Positions 15,529 through 24,041 of a DNA stretch of 64,000 nucleotides are shown in pieces (position 1 is the stretch's first letter; each line of letters opens with the position of its first letter). The DNA is taken from assembly GCA_020637445.1 (NCBI GenBank), contig JACJVZ010000001.1:1612001-1676000 (forward strand), read 5' to 3'. Origin of the DNA: Calditrichota bacterium. GTDB lineage: Bacteria; Electryoneota; RPQS01. The translations under genes and the position numbers were made by a program. The notes under the pieces were generated by a model. It was not told the origin of the DNA and searched no databases. It worked only from the letters and a program-made list of their open reading frames with translations.

Positions 15529-17202
15529 TTACCGCTTGAGCTGGGTGACTTCGTTCAAGAGTTGGTCGGCAACCGTGATGACACGGGATGCGGCCTGAAA
15601 ACCTCTTTGAGCGATAATCATCTCCGTAAACTGCTCCGCCATATCCACCGTGCTCAGTTCGAGGTAGCCCGAGTAGATCTCGTTGACATTTCCCGTGTCA
15701 ACTCCGATCAGCGGATCACCTGAATTAACCGTCGCACTGTAAATATTCTCACCGGCGAGCGTCAAACCGGACGGGTTTGCGAAGCGGGCCAAAGCAATCT
15801 GACCGAGCGTACGCGAAACGCCGTTGGAATAGCTGCCGATGATTTTGCCTGAATTGTCAACCGTAAAGTCGGACAGTACGCCCATGGCATGACCGTCCTG
15901 ATGCAAAGCAATCGTGGTGGTGGGAGCCGAGAACTGCGTGATGCCGTCAAACGTACCGACCGTTCCGGCATCCAAATCGACGACCAGAGCTTGAGCCTGC
16001 GGCGGCGTGAAGGTCAAGGGTCCGCCGTCAAAACTCAGAAGCGAACCGTCGCCGTTGAAGCGCACCGTGCCGAAATTTCCACCTAATCGGTTGTTGATTT
16101 CGTCGACGGCACCGTCATCTACGACGGCTTCCCAGTTCCACGTATTTTCCTGCGCCGTGTCCTGCGTGAAGTTCACTTCAACTTTGTGGCGCTCGCCGCG
16201 ACTGTCATAGACATAGATTGAAGTCGAATGCGAACCGGTCACACCAGTTTCAGTATTCACGAATGTCGGGACAAGCAACGCTGAAGCGTTCGTGCCTTCC
16301 AAATCTTCAAACTTAATCGAGATCGTGGTGTCGCTGTTGCCGGCGAGATTATCCTTCAAGACGAGCTTGCCGGTGGCATCGATGGTCAGTCGCGAACCGT
16401 TGTCCGATTCGGAATCGAAACCGAGCGACGAATTGAAATGATCGAGCATGTCGCCGATGGTCGTTCCGTCGTTGCCCGCACCGTAGGTGAAAGCCAAGTC
16501 AACAGTCGTACCGTCACGTTTCGTGGCCGTCAAACGAATGACGTCGCCGTCATCCAAATCAGCCGTCGTTTGAGCGATGCTGTTCAATTCGGTGTTGCGG
16601 GTCGCGGGAACACCATCCACGTTGAACGCGAACGACGCCGCATACGTTTGGTTCTTGGAAGAATTCGCGTCCAAGTTGCAGAAGTAGCTTATTTCAGTCG
16701 AAGCCCTAGCAGGGTCCTTTTCACCAAACGGGAGCTTAAGCGGTTCAACCGCGGAAGACGAAATCAACGTGCCGTCCTGATCGGCGAGCCGACCCAAGAT
16801 GTGCATTCTGCCGCCAGCCGCCAACAGCGATCCGTCCGCGTCGATTTGGAAGTTGCCAGCTCGCGAGAAGAACTGACGCTCTCCGTCGCCCAGAACGAAG
16901 AAGCCGTCGCCCTGAATGGCGAGGTCGTTGCGGCTACCCGTGTTTTCGAAGTTTCCTTGTTCGAAGACGCGGTCAATCGAGTTGATGCGAGTACCCAGAC
17001 CGACTTCGATGGCATTGCTGCCGCCCCGTCCGTCCAGCGGGCCTTCGGCGGGCTTCATCAACTGCGAGAAGCCTGTCGCAAACGAGACACGGCTGCTCTT
17101 GAAACCAATGGTGTTCACGTTGGCGAGGTTGTCGCCAATCACGTCCATCTTGGTTTGATGGGTCGACAGACCCGCCACGGCGCTGAAAAGTGATGTCATC
17201 AT
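15529..17202 (-). CDS. flgE: Flagellar hook protein FlgE
   Basis: Main structural protein of the flagellar hook. The 557 aa are longer than enterobacterial FlgE (about 400) because of an expanded central region of surface domains (about residues 160-430). The N terminus has SLFSAVAGLSTHQTKMDVIGDNLANVNTIGFKSSR and the IQGDGFFVLGD motif. The C terminus has the matching helix ending MIIAQRGFQAASRVITVADQLLNEVTQLKR. It follows flgD and a TIGR02530-like gene, the common hook-gene order. Confidence 0.96.
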   Translation of the reverse strand: MMTSLFSAVAGLSTHQTKMDVIGDNLANVNTIGFKSSRVSFATGFSQLMKPAEGPLDGRGGSNAIEVGLGTRINSIDRVFEQGNFENTGSRNDLAIQGDGFFVLGDGERQFFSRAGNFQIDADGSLLAAGGRMHILGRLADQDGTLISSSAVEPLKLPFGEKDPARASTEISYFCNLDANSSKNQTYAASFAFNVDGVPATRNTELNSIAQTTADLDDGDVIRLTATKRDGTTVDLAFTYGAGNDGTTIGDMLDHFNSSLGFDSESDNGSRLTIDATGKLVLKDNLAGNSDTTISIKFEDLEGTNASALLVPTFVNTETGVTGSHSTSIYVYDSRGERHKVEVNFTQDTAQENTWNWEAVVDDGAVDEINNRLGGNFGTVRFNGDGSLLSFDGGPLTFTPPQAQALVVDLDAGTVGTFDGITQFSAPTTTIALHQDGHAMGVLSDFTVDNSGKIIGSYSNGVSRTLGQIALARFANPSGLTLAGENIYSATVNSGDPLIGVDTGNVNEIYSGYLELSTVDMAEQFTEMIIAQRGFQAASRVITVADQLLNEVTQLKR

Positions 17203-17282
17203 AATTGGTTTTCCCTTTTCCGGGCTTCAATCGATCCGCCCGTTTGGGGGCCTCCTGCAAGAGGACCGGCCCGATTATTGGT

Positions 17283-17684
17283 TTATGCGATTACTGCACT
17301 ATCTATTTGAGTGAACACGTGAGAATTCGTCTGCGCCTGTTCGAGTGCGGTGACGACTGTCCGGTTACGGACACTCACGATGAAAGCAAGATTGTCAAGC
17401 AGCACTAAGGACGATTCAGATCCTTTGTCGGCCGCGGTGGTCACGCTCTTTTCGAGGCGAGCGACCTGCGGTTCGGTCAGACTGATTTGGCGGTGCTGCA
17501 AACGGTTCTGCGCATGTGCCGAAAACTTTACGGGTTGAGAATCCCGGACAGTCTGGTCGAGCAGTTGATCGAACCGATTGTCGGCAACTTTCGGCGCGAC
17601 CGGCCGCGTGTTGCCGACGGAAGTCGGACTTCCGATCGGTTGGATTTGCTGCAAGCGAGTCAGCAGGCTATCGACGGAACTCAT
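17283..17684 (-). CDS. Flagellar operon protein, TIGR02530-like
   Basis: A 133-aa protein matching by pattern the small flagellar-operon family found between flgD and flgE in many bacteria. The conserved part is VKFSAHAQNRLQHRQISL, then KGSESSLVLLDNLAFIVSV and NRTVVTALEQ, then HVFTQIDSAVI at the end. No enzymatic motif is seen; the family role is not settled. It starts four bases after flgD. Confidence 0.85.
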   Translation of the reverse strand: MSSVDSLLTRLQQIQPIGSPTSVGNTRPVAPKVADNRFDQLLDQTVRDSQPVKFSAHAQNRLQHRQISLTEPQVARLEKSVTTAADKGSESSLVLLDNLAFIVSVRNRTVVTALEQAQTNSHVFTQIDSAVIA

Positions 17685-17688
17685 TTTG

Positions 17689-18408
17689 TCAGCCTTGATA
17701 CGTTGCAGTTTGAGAATCAGATGACGACTCGCCTTCGGCGGCCATCACGGACATAATGTCGCCCAAGAGTAACTGTTGCCCGTTCACGGTCAGCGTAACT
17801 TGTCCGCCTTCGTAATTGATTGCGGTCACGATGCCTTCGACATAGGTCGTTGCAGACACGTCGGTTCCGTTCGCGTCCGAGGCAGACACAGCAAACGAAT
17901 AGTCTCCGGCGGGTACGCGGTTGCCGGCATCGTCAAGTCCATCCCAATAGACAGCACCGTCTCCTGCTTCGCGCGCGTTGGCGTCGATCGTGCGAATGAT
18001 GTTACCGTCCGAATCTTGAACTTGAACGGAAACGTCTGTAGCGGCGGATGCCAAAGAGAATCTCAAATCCGCACCGGTTCCGTCGACGCTGACTGTGTTA
18101 TTTTGCGCGCGAACGGTTTTTCCAACCAACGCGGCGGCCAGATTGCCGTTGATCGATTGAGTCATCAACAAATTCATGTTGATGGATTCTTCGAGGGACG
18201 ACTGAATGCCTTGCAGTTCCTGAACGGACGAGAACGACGCAAGCTGCGCGGCGTATTCGTGGCCTTGCAGCGGGTTCATCGGGTCTTGCGCTTTCAATTG
18301 CGCCATCAGCATTTGCAGGAAATCAATCTGGTCGAGCGTTTCCTGCCGCGAGCTGATTTGATCCGTGGATGGAATATTGAATGTGCTGGTGGTTGCTGCG
18401 ACTTCCAT
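17689..18408 (-). CDS. flgD: Flagellar hook assembly scaffold FlgD
   Basis: Hook-capping scaffold needed to polymerise FlgE. The ATG at 18408 is chosen because GGAG lies about eight bases upstream and it starts just after the preceding stop (TAAGATG); this gives 239 aa, while a longer frame would run into the upstream gene. The N-terminal domain has LDQIDFLQMLMAQLKAQDPMNPLQGHEYAAQLASFSSVQEL. The C-terminal domain has the FlgD fold pattern: VQVQDSDGNIIRTI, GDGAVYWDGLDDAGNRVPAGDYSF, and a Tudor-like end. Confidence 0.95.
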   Translation of the reverse strand: MEVAATTSTFNIPSTDQISSRQETLDQIDFLQMLMAQLKAQDPMNPLQGHEYAAQLASFSSVQELQGIQSSLEESINMNLLMTQSINGNLAAALVGKTVRAQNNTVSVDGTGADLRFSLASAATDVSVQVQDSDGNIIRTIDANAREAGDGAVYWDGLDDAGNRVPAGDYSFAVSASDANGTDVSATTYVEGIVTAINYEGGQVTLTVNGQQLLLGDIMSVMAAEGESSSDSQTATYQG

Positions 18409-18409
18409 C

Positions 18410-18634
18410 TTACGACTCCATTTCGAAGAGTTGCAGAAAAGCCTTTGTTGGCTCATGAGTCATGAGGTACTTGCACAAGGCATAAACGGTCTTGCTGACG
18501 TCTTTGCGCTTCTGACATTCCACACATGCGACTGTGTAGATGCGTTTGCCCGTGCGGGATTTTCCGGCCTCAACGGGTCGGAATTTCTTGCTGCCGCAGG
18601 CGCAGAGTGGCATATTTGGGGACATCGTGCTCAT
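18410..18634 (-). CDS. Small zinc-ribbon-like protein before flgD
   Basis: A 74-aa protein with CAC near the start (residues 11-13) and CVEC at about residues 37-40, a spacing that suggests one bound zinc ion in a rubredoxin-like knuckle. It is basic between the cysteine pairs and helical after them. A ribosome-binding site (GGGAG) precedes the ATG. It is directly coupled to flgD. No family is recognised. Confidence 0.65.
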   Translation of the reverse strand: MSTMSPNMPLCACGSKKFRPVEAGKSRTGKRIYTVACVECQKRKDVSKTVYALCKYLMTHEPTKAFLQLFEMES

Positions 18635-18650
18635 GGTTCAACTCCCATAA

Positions 18651-18666
18651 AGCAAAGCATAGGCCA
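18651..18666 (-). promoter_or_regulatory. Possible sigma-54 promoter before the flgD-flgE segment
   Basis: The minus strand from 18666 reads TGGCCTATGCTTTGCT: TGGC, then TTGCT, with GG (18665-18664) and GC (18653-18652) exactly ten bases apart, but the AC of TGGCAC is replaced by CT. The expected start point near 18640 would fall inside the ribosome-binding site of the 74-aa gene. If real, it would therefore serve flgD and later genes. An AATACT/AGTATT inverted repeat lies further upstream. Confidence 0.35.
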
Positions 18667-18754
18667 ACCGGCAGCTCCACCTCAAGGAATTGTCAATACT
18701 CACTTTAAGTATTCTAAAACCGATGCTTTTCGGAATCTGCGAGGCAACTTTAGC

Positions 18755-21700
18755 CTATGCAGTCCAAACGTGTTGGCCAGAATTGGTCGGGCGAGCGGCA
18801 GGCTGGAAAGAATCAGCCATTTCTATGGTCTGTCCGGTCAGGGACGACTCGGAACGCATTGACCGTGAAGTTTGGCTGTCTTGGGAGGATGTGTTGGAAC
18901 CGGTCAAACCGGAATTCGGGTTGCCGTTGGAGCGCGGAGACAGATCAAGCTGCTCGACGGGATAGCCTTGGTCGCGCAGCCATTGAGTGAGATAGGGCTT
19001 CTGGTCTTCGAGCAGCGCCAGTGCTTTGTGATCGGCACCGATGCGGATTGAGATTTTCTCGGTTTCCCGCACGACGTCGATGTCCATCGTTCCCAATTCG
19101 CCGAGAGGTACAGACAGCCTCAGTTCGTTGGGTTCCACGAGTCGTTTGCGCGACATATCAAGGGCCTGCTGCAGCGCGGCTTTCAGAGATTCGTTCAGCG
19201 CGTGCTGCTGCATGCTCTGAGTGCGTGCGGACGAAGTATGCTGTATATTCTGCGGCGAACTCTCGACGATTGGTTTGAAACCTGCTTGCGAATGATCGCG
19301 CTCGGTATTTTGAGACGAAGCATCCCCACCATTTTGATTTGTGGACTGCGGACTTCTTTCCGCCTCATTTGCATTCACGGCTTGCACGGGCCGTTCGGCC
19401 TTGGGCTCTGGCTTCGCGGACGAACTTGAATCGTTGCGAACAGACTGCGCGAACGGCTGCGGTTGCGCAAACAGCGGAACTATCGTGCGTGAGTCAGGTG
19501 AGACATTCGGAGTCGCGATCTGCACCGCATCGCGGACGAGTGCAGGCGCAGGAGCGCGCAGATTATTCAGCGTATTCTTGGTAACATTGCGGGCCTCAGG
19601 GCTGGTGGACTCAAGCGGCGCCGTATTTTGTTTTGGCAAGTCAGCAGGCTTAGTCTCGGTCACAATGTTTTCACTTTTGCTGACGGTGTTCACATTCTTG
19701 GGCAGCGGCGCAAAAGAAACATTGTTTCTATTTTCGCCCTTTTGTGAATCAACGGAAACCTTCTGCATATCCATTCGCGGAGTTTCCGCATTCTCGCGGA
19801 TATCCGTGTTCTTGGGAACAATGGTTTCCATTGCTTTCGCAGCACGCGAAGTGACCGGCAGCGGAGCTTGCTTGGTTTCGCTTGAATTTGCAGTGGCCGA
19901 TATGACTGGTTCCGCATATTTTGTTGTGGGGCCAGATAACGGAGCTTTGTTCAACATTGAAGTTGGCGACGTGTTTCTGACTTCCCTTGCCGTGGGACTC
20001 ACTTTTGCGCTGACGTCGCTTTTGTCATTCAAAAGAATTTCTGTTGCCTCTTCGGAACCCGCAAACATATGTTCCAAACTTGTGTGGTTCTCTTTTGGAG
20101 TAGCCGTCTTAACGGGTTTCAGGGAAGAAATGGAATGTAGGGCAGAGTTAGCGGAACTCTTTGAATTCACCACTGGCTCACTGGCCGCATTATTGACTGA
20201 CTGCTTGCTTTCGGATGCGGGTGGGCTGTGCACCTCCGATTTCGCAGCAAGTTTTGCAGCAGCAGTTTCGGGAACGCGAATAGCTTCAATTGGCTTTTGC
20301 ACGTGTGTGGAGACAACTTTGTATTGAGGAGCAGCCTTACCAATACCATACTCACTGCTCTCATGCGTGGTTTCAATACCTCGAGCGACTTCAGGTTCGG
20401 ATAAGAGTTCCGGCGCATCGTTCGCAATAGGCATCTTTGGTACGGAGACTGCCGGCAACTCGCTCGTCTTCGTGGTTGGCGCAATTACTTCTTGATTATG
20501 CTTCGCACCATCCCTGTCTTTTGAGTCAAGCAACACGGTATGTGCAACACGGCTTTGTGAGTTCTGAGTGGCACGATTGTACCGAAGCGCATCAATTTTA
20601 GTGTCCGATTCCACTTCGTTGGAAACAACTGCATTGCCTGCATTCGCGGAAGTTTGTTGCGGAGCACGTGAGTCTTTGGGAACAAACTTGTAGCCCAGAA
20701 CTTCCTTAGGCGACATCATCTCAGAAGACTCGTTTTGCTCGTTAGTCACGATTCGGACGACATCACCCTTCTTCTCGGTTGCATGTACGAGTGGTGCAGG
20801 TTCGACCAACGGTTGAGCAGGCAACTTCACCGGCGGTTGCCCGGCACGCGCGAAACTTCGTGCTTCGCGAGTATCATTTGTTACCTTGGGCTGCGAGTTT
20901 CCTTTCCGATCGATGGGTGCTGTTGTAGCAATTTGGTTGTCCGAGGATACTCGAGTCTCTTCTAAAACTGGCTTTTGAGTTTCGACCCTGCTTGCCTGAA
21001 CACTCTGCTTAGTTTCCGTCTTGACCTCAGCAAGATGCTCCAGTACAACCTCACCTGTCTGGCTGTTCTGTTTTTCAGGTTGACTCAGCTTTTGATTCAC
21101 GGACTTTGCCTGGGACTGTCGCGCGGGAACTTCCTTGCGGTCGCTCGCACGAACTGAGCTTGCACCAATCTCAGGTTTCGTAACAGGCCGCTCGTTAGGT
21201 TCCAGTTGAGAATCCGCTATATAAGTTCCGTCACTTTCCGGCGTCGTTGCACGGTTGGTGTAATGCTCAACAACTTCATCAACAATATTTCGATGGCTGG
21301 TTGGAGTCCACGGTCGTGCTTGGTGTGTTGCCGGCGCTTTGCCATCCTTGGTCGCAACAACTTTCTCAGGAGTCACAGGCGTTGTGAACGCACTTGTTCT
21401 GTCCCGAACGGGTTCGGTTGCAGTTGTTTTGGTGTTTTCGGATGCCGCGCTTTTCGGAGTGTCGCCCAATATCTTTGCGTGCGAATTGTTGAGCGTGTTT
21501 TGATCTTTTGGCCGAACCGTTGTTGGAGTGCTAAGAGTAAGGTCGCTGTTCGACCTCGCGGTCAAGTCCTTTGCTGTGCTGGGACGATTGGCGCTCGGCA
21601 CGATCCGCGCGGTTACGCCTTCTGATTTGGCATCGACTTCCGGCAAGACTTGCTCTTTGGACTTCGCCACGTTTACAAAGGTCTCTTTCACAAGGGCATT

Positions 21701-22987
21701 CTTTGGAAGTGCTTGTGATCGACTTACCTTGTGAGCCACTACTTCAGTACTGTGAACATTGTCTCTCTGTTGCTGCGGCGTCGCTTGGCGGCGAATGTCT
21801 TCGCTCCCGTTTTCTGCAACTCTTGGCAGGACCACTTCATGTTCAGAGCTACGGGGTGAAGTCTGCGCCCGCATAGTCTGTTGCGTCGTGACCTCGTTCC
21901 GGGTTGCCCGACTACTGGTAGAGTGAACATATCCTCGAGTCACAGTCGGAACTGAGCGGTCGACACGTGTTGCCGGAGCTTTTTCACCAACGTGTTTGCT
22001 CTTTGGCAAAACGTTCTCAGCATTGAGTTCAGTTATGCCATGCGGTACACTCTCTTGCACCGTTTTCAGTTGCGGCGTTTGTTGTTCGCTTGGAACCTGT
22101 CTTGCAACCTTCGGGGATGCGGACTTCTGTATTGAATCGCCTATTGAGTACGTGCTTTGCCGCGAACTTTGAAATGTCGGACGGGTTGGAGGGAGTTTGT
22201 CCTCAACCACGCTCGGATCAGCTTTCTCTGTGCTTGTGAGTATAGAAGCCTTTTCGTTCGCAAGGTCGCCAGTGTGCGCGGGCTTTGAGGTGTTAGTTGG
22301 AACACGAGCAGACGAAACGTTTGGTCTCTGCGAGGGAGACTGTTGTTCCGGTTCTTCTTTCGGAGCATTCAACTCGGTCGTCTCATGATGCTCCGGAAGT
22401 TTGCTCTTCGGATTTGCCGTTATAAGTGGCTGATGCTTAGACGCTGCTCGCAGCGGAGGTGCTCCCTGCTGCGTTACGTCCTTCTTTTCAAGAGCATTTT
22501 GTACTAGTGATGACTTTGCTGCCTGCACAGTGTTCGTCGTGGCCTTTGGTGCATTGCCCATCACTGGCTGAATGTCGGCAACTGACTCCTCTAGTCCAGC
22601 TTGATCCGCTGGCGGCAGAGTCGAGAGAATCGCAGGCGCGGCGACTTGACGCGTCTCTGTTCCCGTGATTCGACTCTTTCGGACAGAAACCGGCTCTTTC
22701 TTTGGCTCGGACCCCGTGTCCGTTTTCGGGGATTCCTTTTTGTCAGACTTTAACTTGTCTTGCAAGTCCGTATCGGGCTTACTATAGCGTTTCGCAAAAG
22801 AAACCGCCGGTTTGGAAACCGGCGGCTTGTTCGAATTCTCTGTCAGAATGGATTTTTTTGAAGGTGGTGCCTTGGACAATTCGCTCGACAAGAGCGACAC
22901 AAACTCAGAGCCACCTTTCTTGGAGCTCTGAGTCGCGTTCCCGACTGGGAGATTCGCTTTGAACAGCTTGTCGAGTTTTAGATTCAT
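18755..22987 (-). CDS. fliK: Very long flagellar hook-length control protein FliK
   Basis: Secreted molecular ruler that stops hook growth and flips the FlhB export switch. At 1410 aa it is about three times the usual length. The N terminus (about 1-40) is a likely export region. Residues 45-1265 are a hydrophilic, low-complexity stretch rich in Ser, Thr, Pro, Lys, Glu and Val, with no membrane segment and almost no cysteine. The conserved C-terminal FliK domain is at about 1268-1350 (RLVEPNELRLSVPLGELGTM, then ISIRIGADHKALALLEDQ and LRDQGYPVEQLDLS). It overlaps motE by four bases. The frame is open throughout, with no sign of decay. Confidence 0.92.
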   Translation of the reverse strand: MNLKLDKLFKANLPVGNATQSSKKGGSEFVSLLSSELSKAPPSKKSILTENSNKPPVSKPAVSFAKRYSKPDTDLQDKLKSDKKESPKTDTGSEPKKEPVSVRKSRITGTETRQVAAPAILSTLPPADQAGLEESVADIQPVMGNAPKATTNTVQAAKSSLVQNALEKKDVTQQGAPPLRAASKHQPLITANPKSKLPEHHETTELNAPKEEPEQQSPSQRPNVSSARVPTNTSKPAHTGDLANEKASILTSTEKADPSVVEDKLPPTRPTFQSSRQSTYSIGDSIQKSASPKVARQVPSEQQTPQLKTVQESVPHGITELNAENVLPKSKHVGEKAPATRVDRSVPTVTRGYVHSTSSRATRNEVTTQQTMRAQTSPRSSEHEVVLPRVAENGSEDIRRQATPQQQRDNVHSTEVVAHKVSRSQALPKNALVKETFVNVAKSKEQVLPEVDAKSEGVTARIVPSANRPSTAKDLTARSNSDLTLSTPTTVRPKDQNTLNNSHAKILGDTPKSAASENTKTTATEPVRDRTSAFTTPVTPEKVVATKDGKAPATHQARPWTPTSHRNIVDEVVEHYTNRATTPESDGTYIADSQLEPNERPVTKPEIGASSVRASDRKEVPARQSQAKSVNQKLSQPEKQNSQTGEVVLEHLAEVKTETKQSVQASRVETQKPVLEETRVSSDNQIATTAPIDRKGNSQPKVTNDTREARSFARAGQPPVKLPAQPLVEPAPLVHATEKKGDVVRIVTNEQNESSEMMSPKEVLGYKFVPKDSRAPQQTSANAGNAVVSNEVESDTKIDALRYNRATQNSQSRVAHTVLLDSKDRDGAKHNQEVIAPTTKTSELPAVSVPKMPIANDAPELLSEPEVARGIETTHESSEYGIGKAAPQYKVVSTHVQKPIEAIRVPETAAAKLAAKSEVHSPPASESKQSVNNAASEPVVNSKSSANSALHSISSLKPVKTATPKENHTSLEHMFAGSEEATEILLNDKSDVSAKVSPTAREVRNTSPTSMLNKAPLSGPTTKYAEPVISATANSSETKQAPLPVTSRAAKAMETIVPKNTDIRENAETPRMDMQKVSVDSQKGENRNNVSFAPLPKNVNTVSKSENIVTETKPADLPKQNTAPLESTSPEARNVTKNTLNNLRAPAPALVRDAVQIATPNVSPDSRTIVPLFAQPQPFAQSVRNDSSSSAKPEPKAERPVQAVNANEAERSPQSTNQNGGDASSQNTERDHSQAGFKPIVESSPQNIQHTSSARTQSMQQHALNESLKAALQQALDMSRKRLVEPNELRLSVPLGELGTMDIDVVRETEKISIRIGADHKALALLEDQKPYLTQWLRDQGYPVEQLDLSPRSNGNPNSGLTGSNTSSQDSQTSRSMRSESSLTGQTIEMADSFQPAARPTNSGQHVWTA

Positions 22988-23601
22988 GACGGGTTTTTTG
23001 TACCGGACAGTTCTGCCATCTTTGTGGCCACCGACGCCGCAACCGGCACTGGCAAGGAAGCCATCATCTTTGCGCCGCTGCGGCTCTTCATTCGCATCAC
23101 AAGTTCCACAATGGTATTGGTTGGAAGCCGTTCGGCAATCACCGCGGCTTCGGCAGGTTTCATGCCTTCCAGCACTTTTGCGAGTTTCGCAATCTCCGCA
23201 GTTGATTTCGGAGTGTCTTCCAACGCGACCTCCTGATCAAGCACGTTCGGCTCGGAGTCTTGCGGCTGCTCGATTTGAGCTGTTTCCTGCTCGGTATCCA
23301 TGCCGGTCTGCTCCCCTGAGTCTTCAGCATGCACATCGCCAGAGTGATCTTCGGAGTGGTCGTCGTGCGACTCTTCAGCTAAATCTTGCTGAACCTGTTC
23401 TTCATCAGGAGCGTGATCAAATTCCGCGTCCTCATGTATCTCAGGCACGGCTTCTTCGTGAGTCAACGTCGAATCGGCGCCAGCTTCTTCATCATGCGCG
23501 ACCGGTTCAGGTTGTGTGAACATGAGCAGAAAGTACATGGCCACGTTGATAACGACGAACGTGCCGACATATAAGCCAATTTTGGGTAGCAGTTTCTTCA
23601 T
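22984..23601 (-). CDS. motE: Flagellar motility protein MotE-like (MgtE_N-type domain)
   Basis: A 205-aa inner-membrane protein at the place between fliJ and fliK usually held by motE. One N-terminal transmembrane helix (about 8-29) is followed by a long acidic, His-containing linker (about 33-130). The C-terminal helical domain resembles MgtE_N (EIAKLAKVLEGMKPAEAAVIAERLP, then IVELVMRMKSRSGAKMMASL). In related systems MotE acts as a chaperone and connector of the stator. Start and stop overlap both neighbours. Confidence 0.82.
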   Translation of the reverse strand: MKKLLPKIGLYVGTFVVINVAMYFLLMFTQPEPVAHDEEAGADSTLTHEEAVPEIHEDAEFDHAPDEEQVQQDLAEESHDDHSEDHSGDVHAEDSGEQTGMDTEQETAQIEQPQDSEPNVLDQEVALEDTPKSTAEIAKLAKVLEGMKPAEAAVIAERLPTNTIVELVMRMKSRSGAKMMASLPVPVAASVATKMAELSGTKNPS

Positions 23602-24041
23602 TTGTGGATCGTGTTAGACTTTCGCGGGTTATCGTCCGCGATTTTCTGCTCTAAACTTATCAGTTCCTTCTGCCATTCTTCGCGCTTCTTGTCCCCGAGT
23701 TTGTCGAGACCCAGTGATTTTTGGCGCGCTTCCATGAATTTTAATCGTGCGGCATGCTCGTGCTGCTTATATTCCTTTACAACTCCGGACTGATAGCCGA
23801 CGATGCGATCGATTCTCTCCAAGTACTTCCAGTCCGTTTGGCGGTCGGCAACGCGGAATTCCTTTTTGAACGTGGCTTCCATTGTGACACATTGGACGTC
23901 TCGTTCGTTCGTGAACATCGTCAGTTTTTCCTGCTGTGCCTTGAGCGCCCGCTCCGCCCTCTTTTGTTCGGACAGTCTGAGCGTTTCTTGAATTTTGCGA
24001 ACCCGCCGCACTCGTTCGAGACTAAAACGGAATTTCTTCAC
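23598..24041 (-). CDS. fliJ: Flagellar export chaperone FliJ
   Basis: Coiled-coil stalk protein of the flagellar export ATPase. The 147 aa are almost entirely helical and charged, beginning with the family pattern KKFRFSLERVRRVRKIQETL, then a long heptad region. It follows the fliI stop directly and overlaps motE by four bases. Confidence 0.9.
   Translation of the reverse strand: MKKFRFSLERVRRVRKIQETLRLSEQKRAERALKAQQEKLTMFTNERDVQCVTMEATFKKEFRVADRQTDWKYLERIDRIVGYQSGVVKEYKQHEHAARLKFMEARQKSLGLDKLGDKKREEWQKELISLEQKIADDNPRKSNTIHK

Noticed and set aside
17203..17282. Possible sigma-54 promoter before flgE (TTGCA with an upstream GG)
   Set aside because: GG and GC are eleven bases apart, not ten, and the TGGCAC half is poor.
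19341..20327. 328-codon plus-strand frame inside fliK
   Set aside because: Antisense to the fliK low-complexity region, where the biased composition keeps the opposite strand open; no ribosome-binding site and no recognisable pattern.
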